This document shows, in pieces, positions 1 through 6,120 of a DNA stretch of 8,412 nt. The translations under genes and the position numbers were made by a program. Each line of letters opens with the position of its first letter. Position 1 is the stretch's first letter. Under the pieces are notes generated by a model that worked only from the letters and a program-made list of their open reading frames with translations, did no database searches and had not been told where the DNA came from. This stretch comes from an uncultured Eubacteriales bacterium (GTDB lineage Bacteria > Bacillota_A > Clostridia > Christensenellales > Aristaeellaceae), in assembly GCA_900321945.1 (NCBI GenBank), contig ONXY01000299.1, forward strand, positions 1 to 8,412, in the 5' to 3' direction.

Positions 1-803
1 AGGAAACGGTCGGCGCTCTCAGCGGGGCGGATATGAACGCGTTTCTGAACGGGGTTTGCGTGGAGACGGGAAGGCCGTTTCACATTCCCGCCGGGGGCGT
101 GCTGGAGCTGGGGACGGCGGCAGCCGGGCTGCGGACGTACCTGGCGGTTCACGGCGGCATCACCGTTCCCCCTGTGCTGGGAAGCCGTTCCACGGATCTC
201 CGGAGCAGGATCGGGGGACTGGAAGGCCGCGCTCTGCGCGCGGGAGACCGCCTGCCCGCGGCGGGATGCCCGGAATCCCCGCGGAAGGCGCGGCTGCTGA
301 CGGAACGCCGGGAAAGACTGGAGGACTGGACGCTCGGGCCGAGGACGCCTCAGTGCTGGATCGGGGACAAAAGGATGCCCGTGCTCCGGGCGGTGCCCGG
401 ACCGCAGGAGGAGCGGTTCACGGAAAAAGCGCTGAAGACTTTTTTCCGGGAGATTTACCGGCTTTCCCCGGATTCCGACCGGATGGCGGCCCGGTTCGAA
501 GGACCGAAGCTGGAGACGGCCGGAGGCGCGGACATTCTCTCCGACGGCGTCGTCGAGGGTTCCGTACAGGTGTCTGCCGGCGGCATGCCGATGGTGATGC
601 TGGCGGATCACCAGACCGTCGGGGGCTACGCCAAGATCGCCACGGTGATCCCCTGCGACATCCCGGCCCTGGCGCAGCTCCGGCCGGGAGAAGAGGCGCG
701 GTTCCGGGCGGTCAGCCGGGAGGCCGGAATGGAAGCCATGCGGCTTGAGCGGATCAGGCTGGATACAATTCAGAGAATCATGACCGGCGCAAGGGGGAGA
801 TGA
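1..803 (+). CDS. pxpC: 5-oxoprolinase subunit C (biotin-dependent carboxyltransferase-like), 5' partial
   Basis: Subunit of the bacterial ATP-dependent 5-oxoprolinase PxpABC, which opens 5-oxoproline (pyroglutamate) to glutamate in the cytoplasm; it belongs to the KipA/urea amidolyase C-terminal family. The frame stays open to the window edge (first full codon at 3) and the residues before ATG 33, ending ALSGAD, already match the family, so ATG 33 is an internal Met and the true start lies upstream. Numbering from that Met, family landmarks are GLRTYLAVHGGI (32-43), VLGSRSTDLR (48-57), the GRALRAGDRLP segment (65-75) and the C-terminal DHQTVGGYAKIATVIPCDIP (192-211). Family members are roughly 300-340 aa, so perhaps 50-70 residues are missing. 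The stop codon overlaps an ATG in the pxpA frame (ATGA, 800-803), and a PxpB gene is expected just upstream. The family assignment is secure; the enzymatic role is from family knowledge. Confidence 0.93.
   Translation, partial: ETVGALSGADMNAFLNGVCVETGRPFHIPAGGVLELGTAAAGLRTYLAVHGGITVPPVLGSRSTDLRSRIGGLEGRALRAGDRLPAAGCPESPRKARLLTERRERLEDWTLGPRTPQCWIGDKRMPVLRAVPGPQEERFTEKALKTFFREIYRLSPDSDRMAARFEGPKLETAGGADILSDGVVEGSVQVSAGGMPMVMLADHQTVGGYAKIATVIPCDIPALAQLRPGEEARFRAVSREAGMEAMRLERIRLDTIQRIMTGARGR
793..799 (+). promoter_or_regulatory. Ribosome binding site that decides the pxpA start
   Basis: GGGGGAG lies inside the last codons of pxpC. It is 0 nt from ATG 800 but 6 nt from ATG 806, which favours 806. 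Its position inside pxpC fits translational coupling of the two subunits. Confidence 0.7.
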
Positions 804-805
804 AC

Positions 806-1588
806 ATGTCCGGAAATATCCTTTCCGCGGATCTTAACGCGGATCTGGGCGAAAGCTTCGGCGCGTATACCATCGGGGCGGATCCGGAACTGATTCCCCT
901 GATCACCTCCGCAAATATAGCCTGCGGTTTTCACGCCGGCGATCCGCTTGTCATGCGGAAGACGGTTGAACTCTGCGCGCGGCACGGGGTCGCCGTGGGA
1001 GCGCATCCCGGATTTCCCGACCTGGCGGGTTTCGGCCGGCGGAATCTGGCCATGAAGCCGGAGGAGGCCAGGGCGGCGGTTCTTTACCAGGCCGGAGCGC
1101 TGGCGGCGTTCTGCCGGGCCGCGGGCGTGCCGCTCCGACACGTGAAACTTCACGGCGCCATGTACAACATGGCGGCGAAGGATCCCGTCCTGGCCCGGGC
1201 GGTGGCGGAGGCCGTGGCCGATCTGGGCGAAGGGACGGCTCTGATGGGCCTGAGCGGCAGCGAGATGCTGAAGGCGGCCCGGGAGGCGGGGATTCCGGTT
1301 CTCAGCGAGGTGTTCGCCGACCGGGGCTACCGGAGCGACGGATCCCTGGTTCCCAGAGGACAGCCCGGCGATCTCATCCAGGACGAAGCGGAGGCGGCCG
1401 CCCGGGCGGAGCGCATGGTCCGGGAGGGTCTGGTGCGGAGCGTGGACGGCACGGACGCGCCGGTCCGGGCGGACTCCATCTGTGTTCACGGGGACGGTCC
1501 CAAAGCGCTGCTCTTCGCCGGGAGAATCCGGCGGGAGCTGGAGAAGGCCGGGATCCGCGTGATGAGGAAAGAGACCGCCGACGGCTGA
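806..1588 (+). CDS. pxpA: 5-oxoprolinase subunit A (LamB/YcsF family)
   Basis: 260-aa cytoplasmic subunit of the PxpABC 5-oxoprolinase, of normal full length for the YcsF/LamB family. Conserved segments in order are ADLNADLGESFGAY (8-21), the SANIACGFHAGDP motif (35-47), GAHPGFPDLAGFGRR (65-79), VKLHGAMYN (113-121), EVFADRGYRSDGSLVPR (168-184) and ICVHGDGP (225-232). An in-frame ATG at 800 would add two residues, but the purine-rich site GGGGGAG (793-799) abuts it directly, while it sits 6 nt before ATG 806, so I chose 806. Translation is probably coupled to pxpC, whose stop (801-803) lies between the ribosome site and this start. The C before A order, rather than the split arrangement in Bacillus, is compatible with one Pxp operon. 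The family call is very safe; the activity requires all three subunits. Confidence 0.94.
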   Translation: MSGNILSADLNADLGESFGAYTIGADPELIPLITSANIACGFHAGDPLVMRKTVELCARHGVAVGAHPGFPDLAGFGRRNLAMKPEEARAAVLYQAGALAAFCRAAGVPLRHVKLHGAMYNMAAKDPVLARAVAEAVADLGEGTALMGLSGSEMLKAAREAGIPVLSEVFADRGYRSDGSLVPRGQPGDLIQDEAEAAARAERMVREGLVRSVDGTDAPVRADSICVHGDGPKALLFAGRIRRELEKAGIRVMRKETADG

Positions 1589-1590
1589 GA

Positions 1591-1620
1591 AGAAAACGGT
1601 TCCGCATCTGCCGGAAACCT
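1591..1620 (-). terminator. Probable intrinsic terminator of the metalloprotease gene
   Basis: Read on the minus strand, GGTTTCCG pairs with CGGAACC (7 bp with one bulged base, 7-nt loop) and is followed by GTTTTCTTCT. It lies 8-37 nt past the stop of the minus-strand gene, between convergent genes. On the + strand there is no T tract after the stem, so it would not serve pxpA well. The bulge and modest stem keep confidence moderate. Confidence 0.5.
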
Positions 1621-1627
1621 TGCGGAG

Positions 1628-2428
1628 CTACCGCATGCCCTCTGTCTCGGCAAGAAATTTCCGCGCTTTGGACGACAGGCTGTCGGTCCAGCCGACCAGG
1701 TAGGCCGTCAGATCGTCAACGTTGTGGGAGACGGTAAGCATGTCGCTGTTCCGGAAATACTTTTTCGCGACGCGTTCCACACCCTCGCCGTTATAGTCGT
1801 ACAGGTCGATGGCGCCGTAGAGGTGAAGAACCTCGTGCGTCAGATAATTGTCATGCATTTTCGTGTCGCAGAAAATGACGCAGTATTCCTCATTCCAGCC
1901 CGGATAGTCCGTCGAGCTGACCATCGCGTAGCTCCTGTCCCAGCTGTTGAACATGAAAATAATCGGGGTGCTGGACCTTTTCCGGTCCTGATTATAGTAA
2001 TCCAGGACCTGAGGCATGCTGTCCCGGTAGAACACGTTTTTCAGGATGTAGTTGTACCAGTTCCTTTCGCTGTCGCATTCCACGGGGATGCTGAACTCCA
2101 TGTAGCAGTAGGAGAGATTCAGATCCGCCTTATAGCGCCTGGCCTGCTGATTCATGATCCGGACGGACGAGTTGCTGACCCGGAACACCTCGTTTTTTTT
2201 CTTTTCCGTCCAGGGATGCTGGGGCGTCGAGACAAACGCGACAATGATCTGGACGTCGCCCGTGAGATATTTCAGCGGGCCGCAGCCTCTGGCGCGCAGC
2301 GCGAAATGCTGTTCCGCCCCGGCGCAGCACGGCAGGAGGACGATGAGGAGAAGCGCGGCGGTCAGGCGCAGAATCCGCCCCGCCGGCCTGCTCTTTCTTT
2401 TTCCGGAATTCACGGGGGACTGCTTCAT
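1628..2428 (-). CDS. Exported putative zinc metalloprotease, HExxHxxGxxD type
   Basis: 266-aa exported protein that I do not recognise as a named family. A basic N-terminus (residues 1-21) and hydrophobic core (about 22-33) end in CAGA|EQ, a plausible signal peptidase I site after residue 38; the two Cys at 34-35 do not form a good lipobox. The catalytic signature is HEVLHLYGAID at 198-208: two zinc His (198, 202), catalytic Glu199, a conserved Gly205 and Asp208 in place of the usual third His, as in snapalysin-like enzymes. Met230 in NSDMLT, 22 residues later, is well placed for a metzincin Met-turn. The mature region is rich in Tyr and Asn, normal for a surface enzyme. AAAGGAG (2438-2444) lies 9 nt before the ATG. 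It is divergent from the deacetylase gene. Peptidase activity is inferred from the motif; substrate unknown. Confidence 0.75.
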   Translation of the reverse strand: MKQSPVNSGKRKSRPAGRILRLTAALLLIVLLPCCAGAEQHFALRARGCGPLKYLTGDVQIIVAFVSTPQHPWTEKKKNEVFRVSNSSVRIMNQQARRYKADLNLSYCYMEFSIPVECDSERNWYNYILKNVFYRDSMPQVLDYYNQDRKRSSTPIIFMFNSWDRSYAMVSSTDYPGWNEEYCVIFCDTKMHDNYLTHEVLHLYGAIDLYDYNGEGVERVAKKYFRNSDMLTVSHNVDDLTAYLVGWTDSLSSKARKFLAETEGMR

Positions 2429-2449
2429 GCATATATACTCCTTTCTGCG

Positions 2450-2465
2450 GCGGTCTTCGGACCGC
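2450..2465. repeat. Perfect hairpin with UUCG loop, upstream of the metalloprotease start
   Basis: GCGGTC-TTCG-GACCGC is a perfect 6-bp stem; read on the + strand the loop closes as C(UUCG)G, an unusually stable tetraloop. It sits just upstream of the metalloprotease ribosome site (2438-2444), so it would be in that gene's leader (loop CGAA on that strand) if transcription starts further upstream. No T tract follows on the + strand, so it is not a standard terminator. Confidence 0.45.
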
Positions 2466-2466
2466 T

Positions 2467-2495
2467 CTTATCCGTAATATCCCGAAGGACGGAAA
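2467..2495 (-). promoter_or_regulatory. Weak candidate promoter of the metalloprotease gene
   Basis: On the minus strand TTTCCG (2495-2490) and GATAAG (2472-2467) are 17 bp apart. Both boxes are poor matches. An alternative pairs TTGTAA (2505-2500) with TATTAC (2479-2474), but the 20-bp spacer is too long. A promoter must lie in this gap, so the region is reported with low confidence for the exact boxes. Confidence 0.25.
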
Positions 2496-2522
2496 AAGGT
2501 TACAACGGAAGATCCGGAAGCG

Positions 2523-2545
2523 GGGAAACCGGAAAACCGTTTCCC
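2523..2545. repeat. Inverted repeat upstream of the deacetylase promoter
   Basis: GGGAAAC (2523-2529) and GTTTCCC (2539-2545) are perfect 7-bp arms. The inner GG-AAAA-CC can extend the stem to 9 bp with one bulged base. It lies about 30 bp upstream of the deacetylase -35 box and upstream of the metalloprotease promoter region, so it may be a regulator binding site for either gene. No terminator T tract is present. Confidence 0.4.
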
Positions 2546-2574
2546 GCCGTCCGCGCGCCATGCCGGCAAAAAGC

Positions 2575-2603
2575 TTGCCCGCGTCCCGGGAAAATGCTAT
2601 TAT
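2575..2603 (+). promoter_or_regulatory. Promoter of the PIG-L deacetylase gene
   Basis: TTGCCC (-35, 2575-2580), a 17-bp spacer and TATTAT (-10, 2598-2603) with TG one base upstream (2595-2596), an extended -10. Predicted start near 2610 gives a leader of about 60 nt. An inverted repeat GGCAA-AAAGC-TTGCC (2565-2579) overlaps the -35 box and could be an operator. Confidence 0.65.
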
Positions 2604-2669
2604 TTCTCCGGAGACAGCATCATTCGAAGGAAACACGCCGCCCGGAGGGGCGGATCAGGAGACCGCACG

Positions 2670-4673
2670 ATGCAAGAAAAGAAAGAGAGCCTGTTTTTTC
2701 GGATCATCCGACGGAGCATTCCGGTCCTTTTCATTTTATTCTGGTCCTGCTTCAGGTTCCGGCATTTCCGCTGGCAGATTCTGGCCATCATACTCAGCGC
2801 CGCCGTTTCATTCCTCCTCTTCTGTCCGAAACGAAGAATCATTAAAAGCCGCGCCGCGGCGCTTGCCGTTTTTCTGCTCCTTTTTCTGTTTACCGGCCTC
2901 TATTATTCAGCCGGCTGGGGGATCAGGCATTCGCGGTACAGGAGCCACGGCACGGACCGAAACGTGTTCAGAGGGAAAAAGATCCTTGTGATGGTTCCTC
3001 ATCAGGACGACGAGATCAATCTTTTCGGAGGCCTGTACGAGATCTTTGAAGAGGATTCCGAGGTGTTCGTCCTGTTCTCCACCAACGGCGACTGGATGGT
3101 CAGCGCGGAGACCCGGATCAGGGAAGCGGTGAACGCCCTTGACAGAATGGGCGTGGACAGGGACCATATCATTCTTCTCGGGTACGGCGACAGCCTGACG
3201 AGGGGCAGCACGCACATGTACAACCTTCCGGGAGACGAGACCGTCGTCTCCTCCGAGGAACATACCGAAACGTACGCCGCATACGGATTTGAACCGTACA
3301 GGCGGTCGCCGTATACGCGCGACGGAATGAAAGGAGACATCGCGGCCCTGCTGCTGGATCTGAGGCCGGACGTGGTCTTCTGCATCGACTACGATTCACA
3401 CCACGATCACCGGGCGCTTTCCCTGCTTTTTGAGGAGGCGATGGGAGAGATCCTCAGCCGGGATCACAACGACTACGCTCCGGCGGTTTTCAAGGGGTTC
3501 GCGTACTCCACCGCTTTTCTCGGCGCGCCGGATTTTTACGCGGACAACGTCCGGTCAACCGTTCCCTATTCCGACGAATATCCTTTTCCCGGAAGCTTCT
3601 TCACCGAAAAAGACGGCGCCCGGGTTTTCTGCATGGGCGAGCACAATATATACCTGTGGGAGGACAGAGTGAGGTTTCCCGTCTCGGAAAACAACCTTTC
3701 CCGTACCCTCCGGTCGAGCAATCTGTATGAGGCCATGCGCTGCCATGAATCTCAGGAGATCAGGTACTCGGCCTTGTCCACCCTGCACGCGGTCATTAAC
3801 GGGGACAAGGTTTTCTGGCTGCGGGACACTTCAGGCATCCTGTACGGGGCGGAGGTTTCCGTGAGTTCGGGCGACGGCGGCGTTCTGACGGATTTTAAGC
3901 TTACGGATTCTCCGGACATCTACGACAAGAAGCTGAAGCCGTTCGGAAACCTTTGGTCTCCCGACCCCGAAGACCCTGAGAAAACCGCGGTATTCACTTT
4001 CGGCGCTGAAACGAAGATGGATTCGATCCGCCTCTACGACAATCCGTCCCTTTCGGACAATATCCTCAAGGGAAAAATCATCTTCCCGGACGGAAGCGAA
4101 ACGGAATTCGGGCCGCTGGCGGTCAACGGCAGCGCGACGGTGATCGGGTTTGAGGAGAAGACCGTTTCATCCTTTTCGGTCCGGATTACGGAGACCGAAG
4201 GGGAACGGCCCGGCCTGAGCGAGGTCGAGGCGTACCTTCATTACGACCCTGCCGCCTCCGTCCCGGAGATCATCAAGCTTCAGGATCAGAACGGCGATTT
4301 TGTCTATGATTACCGGATGAACGACGGCCGTGCCGTGTTTTCGGTATACAACTCCCATGATTCTTTCGGAACGGGTGAGCCCCGGGACTATTCGCTCAGG
4401 GTTCTGAGCGGGAAATGCACGGTCGAAGAGAACGATGACGGAACCTTTACCGTCTCCTGCGGAAAAGGACGTTCAGCGGAGCTCGCCCTGTACGCCGACG
4501 GAGAGGAAACCCCGGCGGATCTGGCAACCGTCCGCAATCCTTTCCTGATTGAGAGACTGTGGACCGGCCTTCTGATCGAAGCGGAGAAGAATTTCGTTTT
4601 CTATTCGCCGCATGATCAATACCTGTACATCAGGGAAATCGTTGAGGATTACCGCGCGAAGCTTCATCTCTGA
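2670..4673 (+). CDS. Membrane-anchored PIG-L family deacetylase with discoidin-like region
   Basis: 667-aa PIG-L/LmbE-type zinc deacetylase, a family that removes acetyl groups from N-acetylglucosamine-like sugars. Three hydrophobic segments (about 16-29, 35-52, 61-83) separated by basic loops precede the catalytic domain; by the positive-inside rule with a cytoplasmic N-terminus the enzyme faces outward. Catalytic motifs are PHQDDE (110-115; His111 and Asp114 as zinc ligands, Asp113 as base, Gln112 replacing the usual Pro) and HHDH (244-247; His247 as third ligand). Residues about 385-523 resemble a discoidin/F5-8 type C fold, ending GLSEVEAYL (515-523), and 530-612 looks like an Ig-type beta domain, before a short charged tail. 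It is far longer than single-domain family members (about 230-300 aa). AGGAG (2657-2661) is 8 nt before the ATG. The likely target is a surface or host glycan; substrate and topology are inferred. Confidence 0.85.
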   Translation: MQEKKESLFFRIIRRSIPVLFILFWSCFRFRHFRWQILAIILSAAVSFLLFCPKRRIIKSRAAALAVFLLLFLFTGLYYSAGWGIRHSRYRSHGTDRNVFRGKKILVMVPHQDDEINLFGGLYEIFEEDSEVFVLFSTNGDWMVSAETRIREAVNALDRMGVDRDHIILLGYGDSLTRGSTHMYNLPGDETVVSSEEHTETYAAYGFEPYRRSPYTRDGMKGDIAALLLDLRPDVVFCIDYDSHHDHRALSLLFEEAMGEILSRDHNDYAPAVFKGFAYSTAFLGAPDFYADNVRSTVPYSDEYPFPGSFFTEKDGARVFCMGEHNIYLWEDRVRFPVSENNLSRTLRSSNLYEAMRCHESQEIRYSALSTLHAVINGDKVFWLRDTSGILYGAEVSVSSGDGGVLTDFKLTDSPDIYDKKLKPFGNLWSPDPEDPEKTAVFTFGAETKMDSIRLYDNPSLSDNILKGKIIFPDGSETEFGPLAVNGSATVIGFEEKTVSSFSVRITETEGERPGLSEVEAYLHYDPAASVPEIIKLQDQNGDFVYDYRMNDGRAVFSVYNSHDSFGTGEPRDYSLRVLSGKCTVEENDDGTFTVSCGKGRSAELALYADGEETPADLATVRNPFLIERLWTGLLIEAEKNFVFYSPHDQYLYIREIVEDYRAKLHL

Positions 4674-4682
4674 CGGCTCCGG

Positions 4683-4719
4683 AAGAAAAAAACGGAACCC
4701 GCGGCGATCCGCGGGTTCC
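4683..4719 (-). terminator. Strong intrinsic terminator of the zinc-ribbon gene
   Basis: A perfect 11-bp stem (4694-4704 with 4709-4719) closes a 4-nt loop. Read on the minus strand it is followed by GTTTTTTTCTTCC, a classic T tract. It lies 22 nt past the stop of the 78-aa gene. On the + strand, downstream of the deacetylase stop, the following bases are poor in T, so termination there would be weaker. Confidence 0.88.
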
Positions 4720-4741
4720 TCAATTCTGCGCACTGACGGGT

Positions 4742-4978
4742 TTATACGTTCCACTGATGGCCGCAGTTCTGACAGATTGCGACTTTCTGATTCGTATAGG
4801 TCGTTCTGCTCTTTTCTTTCTTTTTGCCGAACAGAGACCAGAGACCCAGGGTGCAGATAATCAGAAGCGTTCTGAAAAGACTGTAGAGGCATCCCTTTTT
4901 CTTTGTGTTTGTGACGGAACCGGTCTGAACGATCTGAATCGAGACGTTGTTGCTTCCGCATTTCGGACAGGCAGCCAT
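4742..4978 (-). CDS. Small zinc-ribbon membrane protein
   Basis: 78-aa protein with two zinc knuckles: CPKCG at 4-8 and CQNCGHQW at 69-76, together forming a probable four-Cys zinc ribbon. Between them is a hydrophobic stretch at about 30-51 (starting CLYSLF, ending LWSLFG) flanked by Lys clusters (26-28 and 52-56), likely one membrane helix or a membrane-associated hairpin. Similar small proteins with this layout are familiar from Bacillota chromosomes, phages and integrative elements, but their function is not known to me. AAGGAAGG (4986-4993) lies 7 nt before the ATG. It has its own near-consensus promoter and a strong terminator, so it is monocistronic. With both Cys pairs intact it is surely a real gene; no role should be claimed beyond zinc binding and membrane association. 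Confidence 0.85.
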   Translation of the reverse strand: MAACPKCGSNNVSIQIVQTGSVTNTKKKGCLYSLFRTLLIICTLGLWSLFGKKKEKSRTTYTNQKVAICQNCGHQWNV

Positions 4979-5010
4979 TGAACGACCTTCCTTTCAAAAA
5001 AAACTAACGC

Positions 5011-5039
5011 ATTATAGCACTTTTCCGATCTGCTTACAA
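5011..5039 (-). promoter_or_regulatory. Promoter of the zinc-ribbon gene
   Basis: On the minus strand TTGTAA (-35, 5039-5034), a 17-bp spacer and a perfect TATAAT (-10, 5016-5011) with an extended TG one base upstream. Predicted start near 5005 gives a leader of about 27 nt that holds the ribosome site. Confidence 0.85.
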
Positions 5040-5089
5040 TCTTTTTGCCCCCGGAGCAGGCGCGCGTTTTTCCGTTCAGGCCCGGTATG

Positions 5090-5118
5090 TTGTTCTCCGA
5101 TCCCGGCCATGGTATAAT
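5090..5118 (+). promoter_or_regulatory. Promoter of the Pr6Pr-like membrane protein gene
   Basis: TTGTTC (-35, 5090-5095), a 17-bp spacer and a perfect TATAAT (-10, 5113-5118) with TG one base upstream. Predicted start near 5125 gives a leader of nearly 80 nt. It is divergent from the zinc-ribbon promoter, with about 50 bp between the two -35 boxes. Confidence 0.8.
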
Positions 5119-5124
5119 CAGCAG

Positions 5125-5174
5125 CGCCGGGGATACGGGATCCGCAGGCACGGACGGGACGGACTGTCCCGGCG
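5125..5174 (+). other. Possible structured leader of the membrane protein gene
   Basis: CGCCGGG (5125-5131) can pair with CCCGGCG (5168-5174), enclosing a second small element GGGAC-GGACT-GTCCC (5156-5170) that would compete with it. Both lie between the predicted transcription start and the ribosome site (5188-5193). The two structures are mutually exclusive, but no known riboswitch consensus is recognised. Confidence 0.25.
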
Positions 5175-5187
5175 GGCAGTGTTATAC

Positions 5188-5193
5188 GGGAGG
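5188..5193 (+). promoter_or_regulatory. Ribosome binding site that decides the membrane protein start
   Basis: GGGAGG is 9 nt before ATG 5203. An in-frame GTG at 5179 lies upstream of this site and has only a distant GGCGGG before it, so 5203 is the better start. Confidence 0.65.
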
Positions 5194-5202
5194 TCGGAAG
5201 AA

Positions 5203-6120
5203 ATGAAAGAACTGCTCAGGCTGTCGGGAAGAAGATGCCTCGGCGCGATGATCAGCGCGGCGGTGGTCGCGGTCTGCGTCTGCGTCGGCGTGACCATGAA
5301 CCTGACCACGCTGTACGACGAAAATTTTGACCATATGGGACTGCGCACGTTCTGTATGTTTACGGTCAACTCGAATATCCTGTGCGGGCTGGGGATGATG
5401 ATGGCTCTGCCGTATACGATCGACGGTATGCGGAGAAAGAACCTCCGGCTGCCGAGATGGATGGTGGACATGCTGTTCGCGGGCGTTACATCCGTATCTC
5501 TGACGTTTGTGATTTCGCTGTGCGTTCTGGCGCCGGTCAAGGGGTTTGTGCTGATTTTCACAGGCTCCCGCTTTTTTCTGCACGGCCTGTGTCCGATTCT
5601 CGCAATCGCCGCTTTCTGTTTTCTGATGACGAATCACGTCATTTCCCTGAAGGAATCCGTCTTCGCGCTGCTGCCGGTGCTGATCTACGCGATGGTCTAC
5701 TATTTTATGGTGGAGATTCTCGGGCCGGACAACGGCGGATGGAATGATTTCTACGGATTCTTTACAAAGATTCCCTCCTGGGTTTCCCTGGTCGCGTTCA
5801 TGCCGCTCACCTTCGGCATCGCGGCGGTGCTCCGCTTTCTTCACAACCGGAGTTTTCTCGCGCTGAGAAAGAGAGCGGCGGCGCTTTACGCGGACGTGTG
5901 CGGCAGGGAGGACATCCGGGAACAGATCACATTTATCGCCGAACTGCAGATGATTGAGAAGAATCAGGGCAATATTCTGATACCGGTCTATTTCCTTGAA
6001 GCGATGATCCGCAACAGCGGCAGCAGCTTAAGCCTCGAGGAAGCCTGCCGCCTGTTCCTGGACACCGTGATGAAACAGGCAAAAGACCAGAATGTGATCG
6101 TTCGGTATCCGGCGGGATAA
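5203..6120 (+). CDS. Six-helix Pr6Pr/AIG1-like membrane protein
   Basis: 305-aa integral membrane protein with six predicted helices at about 12-34, 47-70, 88-113, 123-143, 153-173 and 191-213. The pattern FTVNSNIL (53-60), FLHGLCPIL (125-133) and the Tyr-rich fifth helix followed by NDFYGFFTK (181-189) match my memory of the bacterial Pr6Pr family, distant relatives of eukaryotic AIG1/ADTRP/FAR-17a proteins. In AIG1 and ADTRP an intramembrane Thr and His form the lipid-ester hydrolase site; Thr54 and His127 here sit in matching helices, which is suggestive only. Residues about 215-305 form an extra soluble, helical, probably cytoplasmic tail. The upstream GTG 5179 start is rejected in favour of ATG 5203 because of the ribosome site. 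It has its own consensus promoter. Family moderately sure; activity unproven. Confidence 0.7.
   Translation: MKELLRLSGRRCLGAMISAAVVAVCVCVGVTMNLTTLYDENFDHMGLRTFCMFTVNSNILCGLGMMMALPYTIDGMRRKNLRLPRWMVDMLFAGVTSVSLTFVISLCVLAPVKGFVLIFTGSRFFLHGLCPILAIAAFCFLMTNHVISLKESVFALLPVLIYAMVYYFMVEILGPDNGGWNDFYGFFTKIPSWVSLVAFMPLTFGIAAVLRFLHNRSFLALRKRAAALYADVCGREDIREQITFIAELQMIEKNQGNILIPVYFLEAMIRNSGSSLSLEEACRLFLDTVMKQAKDQNVIVRYPAG

Noticed and set aside
770..1489. Minus-strand open frame of 239 codons opposite pxpA
   Set aside because: Composition rich in Arg, His and Pro is typical of the antisense of GC-rich genes; pxpA on the + strand is unambiguous.
1724..2845. Long + strand open frame (373 codons) opposite the metalloprotease gene
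   Set aside because: It is a shadow of the minus-strand gene: it lacks a recognisable domain, runs through the divergent promoter region, and the opposing frame has a signal peptide, zinc motif and ribosome site.
4683..4719. Use of the 4694-4719 hairpin as terminator of the deacetylase on the + strand
   Set aside because: The bases after the stem on the + strand (CTCAATTCTG) lack a T run; the A tract ahead of it serves the minus strand.
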